Assembly (NCBI RefSeq): GCF_021129305.1
Contig: NZ_JAJOMB010000018.1
Span: 62,001-126,000, forward strand
Direction of reading: 5' to 3'
DNA: 64,000 nucleotides
Origin: Kineosporia babensis
GTDB taxonomy: Bacteria > Actinomycetota > Actinomycetes > Actinomycetales > Kineosporiaceae
Part shown: positions 43,226 to 52,152 of the stretch, one piece after another
Numbering within the stretch: position 1 is the stretch's first letter
Layout: every line of letters starts with the position of its first letter
Program-made: the position numbers and the translations under genes
The notes under the pieces: generated by a model
Databases searched by the model: none
Told to the model about the DNA's origin: nothing
Seen by the model: the letters and a program-made list of their open reading frames with translations, nothing else

Positions 43226-44836
43226 ATGATCGCGACTGTGAACGATCCCGGAGGAACCGCAGGGCACCCCATCGCGATCGTCGGCGGGGGACCGGTCGGC
43301 CTGATCACCGCCCTCGGCCTGGCCGCCTACGGACTGCCGGTGGTGGTGTTCGAGGGCGACGAGAGCCTGTCCACCGACACCAAGGCCGGCACGGTCCTGA
43401 CCCGCACGCTGGAGGTACTCGACCGGTACGGCGCGCTGGCGCCGGTGCTGCAGGCCAGTCTGCGGATCGACGAGATCGGTGAACTTGACCGCAAGAGTGG
43501 CCTTTCCACCGGCAGCGTGCTCACCTCGGCGCTGGCCGCCGAGACCCGCTTCCCGTTCGTGATCAACATTCCGCAGCACGATCTGGAGCCGGTGCTGGCC
43601 GCCGAGCTGGAACGCCGGGCGCCGGGTGCGCTGCGGATGGGGCATCGGCTGGAGCGGTTCGAGCAGAGCGCCGACGGGGTGGTGCTGCACCTGAGCACGC
43701 CCGAGGGCCCGCTCGAGTTCCTGGCCGATCGGCTGCTGGGCTGCGACGGGGGCCGGTCCACGGTACGCCAGCAGATGGGCGTCGAGGTCACCGGGCACAC
43801 CCTGGAGCAGCGGTACGTACTGGTCGATCTCACCTGCGACCTGGATGTGGAGAACCCGCGCGACTACCCGTATCTGGCCTACTTCGGCGACGCGCAAGAG
43901 TGGATGATCCTGGTCCGCCAGCCGCACTGCTGGCGCTTCCTCTTCCCGATCAACCCCGGCCAGGCCGCCCCCACCCGGGAAGAACTGCGGGACAAGGCGC
44001 ACCGCTTCATCGGCGATGTGAACGACCTGGAGGTGATCGGCACCAACATCTACTCGGTGCACCACCGGGTCGCCTCCTCCTGGCGGCAGGACCGGGTCTT
44101 CCTGATGGGCGATGCCGCGCACCTGATCACCCCGATGTGGGCGCTGGGCCTGAACACTGGTGTGCTGGATGCCTCCAACCTGCCGTGGCGGCTGGCCTGG
44201 GTGGCGCGGGGCTGGGCCGCGCAGTCGCTGCTGGACGGATACGAACGGGAGCAGGCCCCGGTCGCGATCAACGGTTCCGGCGAGATGGCCGAAGCGGCCC
44301 GCGCGGTGATGGACCGCCGGATCAACGCCACCACCGCAATGGCAGCCGGCGGCTGGGGCGACGCGATGACCCGCACGCTGCTCGGGGTCCGGCTGGACAG
44401 CGACCACGTGGGCGACTGGTCGATGGTGCGCACCACTCAGGCACCCGGAGCGCTCCGGGTGGGCGAACGCGTCCCCGATCTGAAGGTTTTCGGCCTTCGC
44501 GGCCCGGTTCACCTGCACGAGCTGTGCCGCGACTCGTTCGTTGCTCTGCACCTGACCGACGCTCGCCGTCGTCCGCCGATTCTGGCCGAAGGCCCGCCCG
44601 GGCTACAGCAATTCGTGGTCAGCCGCTGGGATGCCCCGCATGATTCCGGATTGCGCAGCCGGGCGTTCTTCGATCCGGGAGACACGCTGCGGGCACGTTT
44701 CGGTCAAACTGGGGACGTGGTGGTGCTGTTGCGTCCGGATGCTCACGTTGCGCACCTGGAACCGTGGACGTCGGAGGCCGGAAAGCGCATCGAGAAGCTG
44801 TATCTGGAGCTGGTGGGGTTGTCCGATGAAGGGTGA
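43226..44836 (+). CDS. FAD-dependent aromatic monooxygenase (PheA/TfdB/MhpA-like)
   Basis: The 536-residue protein from ATG 43226 has the FAD motif IAIVGGGPVGLITALGLAAYGLPVVVFEGD. A DG motif occurs in LLGCDGGRSTVRQQMG, the GD motif is RVFLMGDAAHLITPMWALGLNTGVLDASNL, and there is a thioredoxin-like C-terminal domain. These enzymes hydroxylate phenolic rings with NAD(P)H and O2. An ATG at 43196 would begin only 12 bp after an operator and is less likely. It overlaps the cupin gene by 11 bp, indicating joint expression. Confidence 0.88.
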   Translation: MIATVNDPGGTAGHPIAIVGGGPVGLITALGLAAYGLPVVVFEGDESLSTDTKAGTVLTRTLEVLDRYGALAPVLQASLRIDEIGELDRKSGLSTGSVLTSALAAETRFPFVINIPQHDLEPVLAAELERRAPGALRMGHRLERFEQSADGVVLHLSTPEGPLEFLADRLLGCDGGRSTVRQQMGVEVTGHTLEQRYVLVDLTCDLDVENPRDYPYLAYFGDAQEWMILVRQPHCWRFLFPINPGQAAPTREELRDKAHRFIGDVNDLEVIGTNIYSVHHRVASSWRQDRVFLMGDAAHLITPMWALGLNTGVLDASNLPWRLAWVARGWAAQSLLDGYEREQAPVAINGSGEMAEAARAVMDRRINATTAMAAGGWGDAMTRTLLGVRLDSDHVGDWSMVRTTQAPGALRVGERVPDLKVFGLRGPVHLHELCRDSFVALHLTDARRRPPILAEGPPGLQQFVVSRWDAPHDSGLRSRAFFDPGDTLRARFGQTGDVVVLLRPDAHVAHLEPWTSEAGKRIEKLYLELVGLSDEG

Positions 44837-45479
44837 TCTCGTCACCGCCCCGTCGGGAGAAGTGATCGAGCTCGCCGATATCGGGCTCAGCCGGTTGCTG
44901 GACGACGAGATCGTGCGGATCTGGGACGTCTCGCTGGCACCGGGGGAGTGTCATCCCTGGCACCTGCACCACAACCCGTACGTGGTGCTGAGCCTGCAGG
45001 GTTCGGACGGGCGGATGGACTGGCTGGACGGCAGCCCGCCGCGCTACCTCAGCGAATACCGCGGCGGGGCGGTGTACCGGCCGATCTCACCCGTGCACCG
45101 GCTCACCAACATCGGCGAGCACTTCTACCGCAATCGCCTGATCGAGCTCAAGGACTTGGGCGAGCACCGAAAAGAGCCACTGGACATCGGAAATGGGGGA
45201 CGCAGCACGCGCGGTGCGGTGCTCGGCCCACCGACCGCGGACGGCCGGGTTGCGGTGCTGGTGCACGAGCACGTCTCGATCTGGACGGTCGAGATCCCCG
45301 CCTCCATGCACCGTGAGCTGAACCTCAAAGCCGTTCCGCACGTCCTGAGTTGGATCGATCTGCTGGACGATTCCGGGGTGTCTGTTCACCAGGGTGGCTC
45401 TTTGAAGGTCAGCAACCCGGCTGCGCACCCGCGCACCTTGTTCGTCCTCGAGCTTAGCTACCTAGAGCCTGTCCGGTGA
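44826..45479 (+). CDS. Cupin-domain protein truncated by a MITE
   Basis: The 217-residue protein has a double-stranded beta-helix metal motif CHPWHLHHNPYVVLSLQGSDG and appears to be two cupin-like halves. It may be a dioxygenase or isomerase in the pathway of the upstream monooxygenase, whose last 11 bp it overlaps. The last residues (EPVR) and the stop codon lie in a 161-bp inserted element. Without the insertion the frame would read L-V-G-G-V-P-A and stop about 18 bp after the CTAG, so its native C-terminus has been replaced by a few residues. Confidence 0.75.
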   Translation: MKGDLVTAPSGEVIELADIGLSRLLDDEIVRIWDVSLAPGECHPWHLHHNPYVVLSLQGSDGRMDWLDGSPPRYLSEYRGGAVYRPISPVHRLTNIGEHFYRNRLIELKDLGEHRKEPLDIGNGGRSTRGAVLGPPTADGRVAVLVHEHVSIWTVEIPASMHRELNLKAVPHVLSWIDLLDDSGVSVHQGGSLKVSNPAAHPRTLFVLELSYLEPVR

Positions 45480-45626
45480 ATCTTTGCCTACTGCGGGGCA
45501 CCCGGGACGCCGTCTGACCGCGTCCGGCGTGGCCCCACGCAAAACCATTGCGAGGGGCCCCACCGGCCACGCCCAGCCAGCGCCCCGGGCACCTCCTCGC
45601 TACGGCCATGATCCACAGGACAGGCT
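45466..45626. mobile_element. 161-bp MITE-like element with CTAG target duplication
   Basis: The element begins AGCCTGTCC and ends GGACAGGCT (perfect 9-bp inverted ends). Inward, the match continues imperfectly (GGTGAATC against TGTGGATC) to about 20 bp. CTAG flanks both sides (45462-45465 and 45627-45630), as expected for a 4-bp duplication by IS5-like transposases, which favour YTAR targets. It encodes no protein and would need a transposase in trans. It supplies the stop codon of the cupin gene, while the right CTAG supplies the TAG stop of arfB. Confidence 0.8.
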
Positions 45627-46052
45627 CTAGTCGGAGGTGTCCCGGCGTAGCCGTTTGACGTTGCCGCGCCGCTTCTTCTGTGCGATCCGCCGCTCCTGCG
45701 AGCCGCGGGTGGCCTTGGTCGCCCGCCGGGCCCGGGCCGGCGGAGCGAGCGCGGCCGCCACGATCTCGGCCAGCCGGCGTTCGGCGGTCTCCCGGTTCTG
45801 CAGCTGGGAGCGCTGCTCGGACGAGGTGACCTGCAGGACCCCGTCGATCAGCTGGGCGCCGATCAGGCTGATCAGGCGCTCGCGTTGCTGCTCGGACAGG
45901 GCGGCGCTGTTCTTGGCGTCCCAGCGCACCTGCACGCGGCTGTCGGTGGTGTTGACGCCCTGACCGCCCGGGCCGGAGGAGCGGGAGAAGCGCCACTTGA
46001 GTTCGGTCTCGGGGATGCTGACGCTGTTGGTGATCTTGAGCGGGCCGGCCAT
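45627..46052 (-). CDS. arfB: Alternative ribosome-rescue factor ArfB (YaeJ-like)
   Basis: The 141-residue protein from ATG 46052 has the release-factor catalytic loop GPGGQGVNTTDSRVQVRW, which hydrolyses peptidyl-tRNA. It also carries the basic C-terminal tail (RRATKATRGSQERRIAQKKRRGNVKRLRR) that ArfB inserts into the empty mRNA channel of stalled ribosomes. There is no codon-recognition domain. The stop TAG lies exactly in the CTAG duplicated by the neighbouring MITE; the protein itself seems intact. Convergent with the cupin gene. Confidence 0.9.
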   Translation of the reverse strand: MAGPLKITNSVSIPETELKWRFSRSSGPGGQGVNTTDSRVQVRWDAKNSAALSEQQRERLISLIGAQLIDGVLQVTSSEQRSQLQNRETAERRLAEIVAAALAPPARARRATKATRGSQERRIAQKKRRGNVKRLRRDTSD

Positions 46053-46069
46053 GGGTCCATTCTGCCCGG

Positions 46070-46780
46070 TTAGCTGCGTACCAGTTCCGCGCGGACGATC
46101 CAGCGCTGCCAGTCGGAGTACTCCGGGTGGCACGTGGTCAAGGTGAGCTGGGCCTGGTAGGGGGTGCCGCCGGGGACTCCGGGCACCGGGTCCAGCACAC
46201 CGGTCTCATCCGGTGCGACGATCTGGTGACTGGTGACCCGGTAGACGAAGCGTTCCTCGCGGGTCTGCACGATCACCTCGTCACCGTTGCGTAGTTCGTC
46301 GACCTTCTGGAACGGCCGGGCCCAGGTGGTGCGGTGCCCGGCGACCGCGAAATTGCCGACCGAGCCGGGCATCGCGGTGTTCGGGTAGTGGCCGACCCCG
46401 CCGCGCAGCGAGCTGCTGCCGATGCCTTCGAAGATCGGCATCTGCCAGTTCTTGCCGAACCGCGGCACCGTCATGATCGCGAAGGCCTTGCCCGGGATCG
46501 CCGGTTCGGCCTTCGGGGTCTTGGCTGCGGCGGTGGCAGTTTCGGCGGGCCGGGGTGCGTCCCGCCATTCCTCCTGCAACGCCTGCACGGTGCCCTCGGC
46601 CTGAGCGGTGCCGGCCTGTCGGCTCCACAGGAGCCAGCCGCCGCTGCCCAGCAGGGCTAGGAACCCGATGACGATGGCCAGCGTCGCGAACTGGGCCTTG
46701 CGGTTACGGGGTTTGGGTGGGGCGCTGTGCCGGGGGCCGTCGTGCCCGAGGCTGGGCACGACGGTCGTCCCGGGCATCAT
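46070..46780 (-). CDS. Class E sortase
   Basis: The 236-residue protein has a cytoplasmic basic N-terminus and one membrane helix (about 30-52). The extracellular sortase domain carries His149 (FAVAGHRTTW), Cys217 (LTLTTCHPEYS) and Arg226 (RWIVR), the full catalytic triad. Actinobacterial class E enzymes prefer LAxTG sorting signals. The gene overlaps by 4 bp the gene of a large surface protein that ends in LAYTG, a clear enzyme-substrate pair. It would attach that protein to peptidoglycan. Confidence 0.92.
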   Translation of the reverse strand: MMPGTTVVPSLGHDGPRHSAPPKPRNRKAQFATLAIVIGFLALLGSGGWLLWSRQAGTAQAEGTVQALQEEWRDAPRPAETATAAAKTPKAEPAIPGKAFAIMTVPRFGKNWQMPIFEGIGSSSLRGGVGHYPNTAMPGSVGNFAVAGHRTTWARPFQKVDELRNGDEVIVQTREERFVYRVTSHQIVAPDETGVLDPVPGVPGGTPYQAQLTLTTCHPEYSDWQRWIVRAELVRS

Positions 46781-49700
46781 GCCTTGTGCCTGCCGCGTGT
46801 CGAGCGGGGCCCGTTGAGCCGACTGCGGGTGATCAGGCCGTAGAGCATCAGCGCGAAGGCGGCCAGGATCACCGGGCCCAGGTAGCGCACGCCGGTGTAG
46901 GCCAGGCTGCCGCCGTCATCGCTGCCGTTACCCGAGTCGGTACCGCTCCCGGTGCCGGAGCCGTCCCCGTTACCGCTGCCGTCACTCGTTCCTGTGCCGC
47001 CACCGTTGCCGGAGCCGTCGCCGTCGCCGTCGCCGTCGTCGGAGGAGACCGGGGCGCCGGCCACCTTCATCGTGATGGTGCCGTCGGAGCAGGCGCCGCT
47101 GGGGTTGCAGGCCCGGTAGCCGATGGTGACTTCGGTGCCCTGGGCGGCGTTCTTCGGTGCGCGGTAGTGGATCTTGCCGTCCTGGCCGACGTAGGCGATG
47201 CCGGTCTTGGGCTGCTTGACGATGGTCAGGCTCCCCAGCTTGGCGCCGCTCGGATCGGTGTCGTTGGCCAGCACGTCGATCGCGGTGGTGGCGCCCGGGC
47301 GCACCGTGGCCTTGTCCGGCTTCAGCACCGGCGCCTTGGAGGTGACCTTCACCGTCACGTCGGCCTCGGAGCAGACGCCGGTGGTGTCACAGACCTGGTA
47401 GCGCACGGTGTCGGTGCCGACGTAGCCCTTCTTCGGCGTGTACACCAGCTTGCCGTCCACGATCTTGGCGGTGCCGTGCGCGGGCTGACCGGTGATCTTG
47501 GTCAGGGTCAGCGCGGCCCCGTTCGGATCGGTGTCGTTGCCGGTCACGTCGATCGTCACGTTGCCGCCGGTGGGCACCTTCACGGTGTCCGGCTTGGCCA
47601 CCGGGGGCTGCGAGTGGTCGGCGACCTGCACCGTCACCAGGGCGGTGCTGCAGCCTCCGCGGCCGTCGCAGACGGTGTACTCGAACGTGTCGTCGCCGGT
47701 GAAGGTGGCGTCGGTCAGGGTGTACTCCACCTTGCCGTCCACAATCTTGGCGGTGCCGTGGCCCGGCGTGGTCACCGTGCTCAGGGTGAGCGGGTCGCCG
47801 TCCGGGTCGGTGTCACCACCCAGCACGTTGATCGTGACCTTCGAGGCGGTCGAGGGCAGCGGCACCGTCTCGGCGTCGGCCACCGGCGGCGCGTTCATCG
47901 CCACGGAACCGGTGGCCTTGTTGTTCGCCGGCGTGGGATCGCTCGACGTCGAGGTCACGCTGGCGTTGGCGGCCACCGTGTCCGGGGCGTCCGCGGGCAG
48001 CGTGGCCGTGAACATGACGTCCGCGCTGGCGCCACTGGCCAGGTTGTCCATCGGGCAGGTGACCACGGCCGCGTTGATCGTGCAGGCGGCCAGCGAGGTC
48101 TTGATCGCGGTCACCCCGGTGGGCAGGGTCTGGGTGAGCACCGGCTTCTGCGCGGTGTCCGGCCCGGCGTTGCTCACCTTGACCGTCCAGGTGGCGATCC
48201 GGGTGCCGCCACGCTGCACGATCCGCGGGTCGACGGTCTGGGTCACGCTCAGGTCGGCGGCCTCGTGGTCCTTGACGTCGATGGTCAGGGTGCCGTCGGT
48301 GCAGCCGCCCCGGCCGTCGCAGACCGTGTACGAGATGGTCTCCGGCCCAACGTGACTCAGGTCGGTCAGGGTGTACTTGACCTTCCCGTCGACGATCTCG
48401 GCGGTGCCGTGCGCCGGCTTGCTCACCTGCGTGATGGTGAGCGGGTCGGAGTCCGGATCACTGTCGTTGGCCCGCACGTCCACGGTGGTACTGAGGACGT
48501 CCGCGGCCAGGGTCGCGCTGTCGGCCCCCACCAGCGGCGGGCGGTTGATCCCGACCGGTGCGGCGCCGGTGTTGTTCGCGGGGGTCGGGTCAGGCAGCGT
48601 TCCCGACACCACGGCCGAAGCATTGGACGGGTCGCTGGCGTTCGCCGGGAGCGTCGCCTTGAACGTCACGGTCTTGGTGGCGTTGCTCGCCATCGCACCG
48701 AGCGGGCAGGTGTACACGCTGCTGACGTTGGTACAGGTGGCTCCGTTGACGGTCACTGCGGTGACCCCGGCCGGCAGCGTCTCAGTCAGCTTGACGTCGG
48801 GCTCGTCCTGCGGACCCAGATTGGTGACGACCGCGGTCCAGGTGATCTCCCGGCTCGTGGCGGTCTGCTGGATCACCTTGGGCGAGGCGGTGTGCTCGAC
48901 CTTGAGGTCCGAACGCCGCTGGTCGTTGACCAGGACCGAACTGGTGGCGGTGCTGCAGCCACCACGGTTGTCGCACACCTTGTAGGTGAAGGTGTCGGTG
49001 CCCGAGTAGTTGGTGTCGGTCAGGGTGTAACGGACCTTGCCGTTGACCAGGGTCGCGGTGCCGTGGGCGGGCGGGGTGACCAGCCAGTCCCCAGCCGGCG
49101 AGTTGGGCAGGGACAGTTCGTCCCCGGAGTTCGGGTCGGAGTCGTTGCCCAGCACATCGATGTCGATCTGGGTGGAAGGCGAGACCAGCGGCGCCGAGTC
49201 CGCGACGGCGGTGGGCGGGGAGTTGACGCCGACCGCGGCCGTGGCGGTGTTGTTCGCCGGGGTGGGATCGGTACCGTCCCCGGAAACCTTGGTGCTGGCC
49301 GTAGATGGGTCAGCGGCGTTCGCGGGCAGGGTGCCGTTGATGACCACGTTCGCGGTGGCGTTGCTGGCCAGGGTGCTGCTCAAGGTGCAGGTCACGATTA
49401 CGCCCGAGGTGGTGCAGGTGGCTCCCGCACCCGGGTAGGTGATCCCGGTGACGCCGGTGGGCAGGGTGGTCACCAGCACCGGCTTGGTTTCTGCGTCCGG
49501 GCCGTTGTTCCTGATCGTCGCGGTCCAGGCCACGCTCAGCGGTCCGGACCTCTGGACCGTGGTCGGGTTCGCCGAGAGCGAGACCTGCAGATCGGTGCTG
49601 GCCACCGCGATGGTGGTGTTCGTGGTGTTCGAAGGGCTCGAGAAGGTCCGCGGCGGGACCCCGGTGTCCGCGTAAGTCACGTTGGACGAACCGCTGACGG

Positions 49701-51201
49701 TGCCGCCCGCGGTGTAGGGGCTGGTGATCTCGACGGTGTAAGTGACTCTGGCCGTGGCGTTCTTGGCCAAGGTGCCGCCGGATCCACCGCTACCACCGGC
49801 TCCGGTGCCCAGACGAGCCGTCACCGTGGTTCCGGAGACCTCACCGGCATTGGCGTCGGCGGTGTCGCTGACCAAAGCCCCATCGATCCTCAAGCTGTTG
49901 GGCACGTACGTGGTCCCGGCCGGGATCTGCTCGGACAGAACGATGTTCGCCGCGTCACTGTCCCCGTTGTTCACCACATCGACGGAGTAGGTGATCCGGT
50001 CGCCGGGCCGGTTGCGTCCGTCGGCCACCGTGTCGGTGACAGCCGCACTGCGGGTGACGTCCAGCCGGGGTGCGTAGATGTTGGAGACGAAGGTCGCCAC
50101 CGCCGGGAAGAAGCGCTCGCCGCCGGTGGTCATCCGCAGTTTGGCGGTGGTGTCGCTGGGGTTCAGCAGGAGCGAGGACTGCAGGACGTCCGCGTCGAAC
50201 CCGAAGGTCTGGCCGCTCGGATTGCGGCCGGCCACGTTCGTCCCGCCGTCCGTCACCGTGGAGTTGAAGAAGTTGTTCGCCGGGTTCTGCGCATCGGACA
50301 GGGTCAGGACACTCGCGTCTTGCCGGACGAACTCGAACTTGTCACCGACGATCCCGGCGTCACCCTCGAACACCACCGCGCCCAGCCGGGCGTTGACGGT
50401 GCCGCTCGCCGGGGCCGACAGGCCGGTCAGGTCCATCTCGACCGACGTGTCGCCGGCCGCGTTCTGCACCGTGCCGAAGCCGTCGAAGACCACGAGGTTG
50501 CGCTGGGGTTGGCTGGGATCGCGGTAGACCACCACGAGCGACCAGGCCGCGTAGGCGCCGTTGCCGGTGATCGCGTGCACATCGGCGCCGAAGTAGGTGC
50601 CGGACCCGGCATTACGCACGGCAGCCGTGACATTCGCGAAGGAGACGTACGGTGCGCCCTGCGCGGTCCCGTCCGTAGGGTTGTTCACCCACTCCGTCTG
50701 GGTCGAGGCGGTGACCGTGCTGTAGCCGGCGTCACCGGGGGCCCGGAACTTCATCCGGTTCTTCGCGGTGGTGCCCAGGGCCGCGGTCTGTCCGGCCTGC
50801 CAGGTGGCGGTGTAGCCGGACCAGTAGAGTCCGGCCCACTTGACCGTCGCTCCGGTGGGGAGCGTGACATTGGCCGAAGAGCTCGCCGTGGTCGTGTTGT
50901 CGGTGTCGACGTCTGCGTACTTCATCGCGTACTGGTCGTTGTTCAGGGCGTTGTTGGTGGCGGTGTTGTTGCTCGTGTCCAGCGCCGCAGTACAGGCCGG
51001 AGTGTTGTCCGGGCAGGCGACCAAGGTGTTGCCGCGCAGCATGATGTCGCCGGTGTCGCTGCTCTGGTAGCGGATACCGAACGGCTGGTTCATCGCCGCC
51101 TCGACCGGGCCGGCCACCAGGACCAGACTCACCAAAGCCACCGTGATCGCGACCCAGGCCGCGCCCCACTTAGAAACCCGACCCATCCCCAAGGCCCCCA
51201 T
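46777..51201 (-). CDS. Giant sortase-anchored surface protein with DUF11 and Big-type repeats
   Basis: The 1474-residue secreted protein has a signal peptide (residues 1-36). The unique N-terminal part of ~370 residues resembles DUF3344-like adhesion modules. Next come a DUF11 repeat, then alternating DUF11 units (LKVEHTASPKVIQQTATSREITWTAVVTNLGP) and cadherin/Big_9-like units (NRPPLVGADSATL ... VDVRANDSDPDSDPLTITQV ... YTVCDGRGGCTDGTLTI), most with a paired-Cys motif. The end is Gly/Ser/Asp-rich, then LAYTG (1433-1437), a membrane helix and a basic tail. It should be displayed on the wall or aerial filaments as an adhesin or stalk. ATG 51186 is an alternative start. Confidence 0.88.
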   Translation of the reverse strand: MGALGMGRVSKWGAAWVAITVALVSLVLVAGPVEAAMNQPFGIRYQSSDTGDIMLRGNTLVACPDNTPACTAALDTSNNTATNNALNNDQYAMKYADVDTDNTTTASSSANVTLPTGATVKWAGLYWSGYTATWQAGQTAALGTTAKNRMKFRAPGDAGYSTVTASTQTEWVNNPTDGTAQGAPYVSFANVTAAVRNAGSGTYFGADVHAITGNGAYAAWSLVVVYRDPSQPQRNLVVFDGFGTVQNAAGDTSVEMDLTGLSAPASGTVNARLGAVVFEGDAGIVGDKFEFVRQDASVLTLSDAQNPANNFFNSTVTDGGTNVAGRNPSGQTFGFDADVLQSSLLLNPSDTTAKLRMTTGGERFFPAVATFVSNIYAPRLDVTRSAAVTDTVADGRNRPGDRITYSVDVVNNGDSDAANIVLSEQIPAGTTYVPNSLRIDGALVSDTADANAGEVSGTTVTARLGTGAGGSGGSGGTLAKNATARVTYTVEITSPYTAGGTVSGSSNVTYADTGVPPRTFSSPSNTTNTTIAVASTDLQVSLSANPTTVQRSGPLSVAWTATIRNNGPDAETKPVLVTTLPTGVTGITYPGAGATCTTSGVIVTCTLSSTLASNATANVVINGTLPANAADPSTASTKVSGDGTDPTPANNTATAAVGVNSPPTAVADSAPLVSPSTQIDIDVLGNDSDPNSGDELSLPNSPAGDWLVTPPAHGTATLVNGKVRYTLTDTNYSGTDTFTYKVCDNRGGCSTATSSVLVNDQRRSDLKVEHTASPKVIQQTATSREITWTAVVTNLGPQDEPDVKLTETLPAGVTAVTVNGATCTNVSSVYTCPLGAMASNATKTVTFKATLPANASDPSNASAVVSGTLPDPTPANNTGAAPVGINRPPLVGADSATLAADVLSTTVDVRANDSDPDSDPLTITQVSKPAHGTAEIVDGKVKYTLTDLSHVGPETISYTVCDGRGGCTDGTLTIDVKDHEAADLSVTQTVDPRIVQRGGTRIATWTVKVSNAGPDTAQKPVLTQTLPTGVTAIKTSLAACTINAAVVTCPMDNLASGASADVMFTATLPADAPDTVAANASVTSTSSDPTPANNKATGSVAMNAPPVADAETVPLPSTASKVTINVLGGDTDPDGDPLTLSTVTTPGHGTAKIVDGKVEYTLTDATFTGDDTFEYTVCDGRGGCSTALVTVQVADHSQPPVAKPDTVKVPTGGNVTIDVTGNDTDPNGAALTLTKITGQPAHGTAKIVDGKLVYTPKKGYVGTDTVRYQVCDTTGVCSEADVTVKVTSKAPVLKPDKATVRPGATTAIDVLANDTDPSGAKLGSLTIVKQPKTGIAYVGQDGKIHYRAPKNAAQGTEVTIGYRACNPSGACSDGTITMKVAGAPVSSDDGDGDGDGSGNGGGTGTSDGSGNGDGSGTGSGTDSGNGSDDGGSLAYTGVRYLGPVILAAFALMLYGLITRSRLNGPRSTRGRHKA

Positions 51202-51676
51202 GTCAGAACCGTTTCTGGATTACTGCGGACTACTCCGGGGAGATGCGTCGTCGCGCAGATCCGGGCGATGAACCAGAGGACGGCGGTTGGGGGCCGCGTT
51301 GTACCCGGGTGGTGGCACTCGTCCCCCGAACGGGGTGCTCCGGGAGTCTTCTCCGGCGGGTTTGACCGGTATCGACCGGTCGGGCGGCGGCTGAAAGAGG
51401 CTGAACGTTGAAGGGCTCAGGGGCTGAGCTGCTGAACCTGAGTGACGCTGCGTGGTGCCCGGGCCGGTCCTCTCGGATTGCGGCTGTACAGCTGACCGGC
51501 TGACGACGGGATGCGAGCGGGTGAAGAACGGAAGGCCCGGATCAGCACCGGGCTGGTCGGGGCCGACACGCCTTCAGCGACGCTGCCGGGCTGAACACGG
51601 CGCTGGTCGTCAGGTCCGGCCGCTCGGCGGATCTTCGTAGCGGGCCCTCGAGCGGCCTGTGCACCCTGGAGGCGTC
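51202..51676. other. Intergenic region between two divergent envelope genes
   Basis: These 475 bp contain no convincing gene. The region should include the promoter of the giant surface-protein operon. Two ACCGGT cores occur 11 bp apart near 51365-51382, the second within the perfect palindrome CGACCGGTCG (51373-51382), a possible regulator site. Short repeated GCTGA elements follow (51400-51470). The ribosome site GGAGG before the small membrane-protein gene is at 51668-51672. Confidence 0.4.
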
Positions 51677-52150
51677 ATGGCTGGGCTCCTGATCCTGATC
51701 GTGCTGCTCGGGCTGTACTTCCTGCCCACGATCGTCGCGGTGAACCGAAAACACCCGAACGCGGGCGCCATTGCCGCGCTGAACTTCCTGGCCGGGTGGA
51801 CGTTCGTCGGCTGGGTGGGCGCGATGGTCTGGAGCATGACCACCCAGCAGCCAGCCGTGCAGTTCAACAACTTCCAGGGCGGAGCACCGATGCCGCCGCC
51901 CATCTACTACGGCCAGGTGCCCCCAGGCCAGCTTCCATCCGGCCCGCTGCGACCGGGCCAGCTCCATCAAGGGCAGCTTCACCAGGGCCAGCCGTTCCCG
52001 GGCCAGAACCATCAGGGCCAGCCGTTCCCGGGCCAGAATTATCCGGGCCCGAACTACCAGGGGCAGCCGTTCCCGGCTCAGCAGCCTCAGCCGTTGCCGA
52101 CCCAGCCGCTCCCGGCGAGCCAGCCGCCCCAGGGCCCGGCCGAGCGCTGA
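51677..52150 (+). CDS. Superinfection-immunity (Imm)-like membrane protein with Pro/Gln repeats
   Basis: The 157-residue protein from ATG 51677, with GGAGG 4 bp upstream, has two membrane helices (MAGLLILIVLLGLYFLPTIVAVNR and IAALNFLAGWTFVGWVGAMVWSMTT) in the arrangement of the T4 Imm superinfection-immunity family. A long tail of Pro/Gly/Gln repeats (QGQPFPGQN type) follows. Chromosomal members are widespread in actinomycetes and are generally small membrane proteins of unknown role, so phage exclusion is only a possibility. The tail is probably disordered and cytoplasmic. Confidence 0.75.
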   Translation: MAGLLILIVLLGLYFLPTIVAVNRKHPNAGAIAALNFLAGWTFVGWVGAMVWSMTTQQPAVQFNNFQGGAPMPPPIYYGQVPPGQLPSGPLRPGQLHQGQLHQGQPFPGQNHQGQPFPGQNYPGPNYQGQPFPAQQPQPLPTQPLPASQPPQGPAER

Positions 52151-52152
52151 GC

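Noticed and set aside
47600-50050. Repeated DNA blocks that could suggest a CRISPR or satellite array
   Set aside because: The repeats are long, imperfect, in frame and encode DUF11/Big-type domains.
46717-51411. A 1564-codon open frame on the plus strand opposite the giant surface protein
   Set aside because: It is the antisense shadow of a repetitive, GC-rich gene. The translation is Gly/Val/Arg-rich low complexity without start signals, while the minus-strand frame has a signal peptide, domains and a sorting signal.
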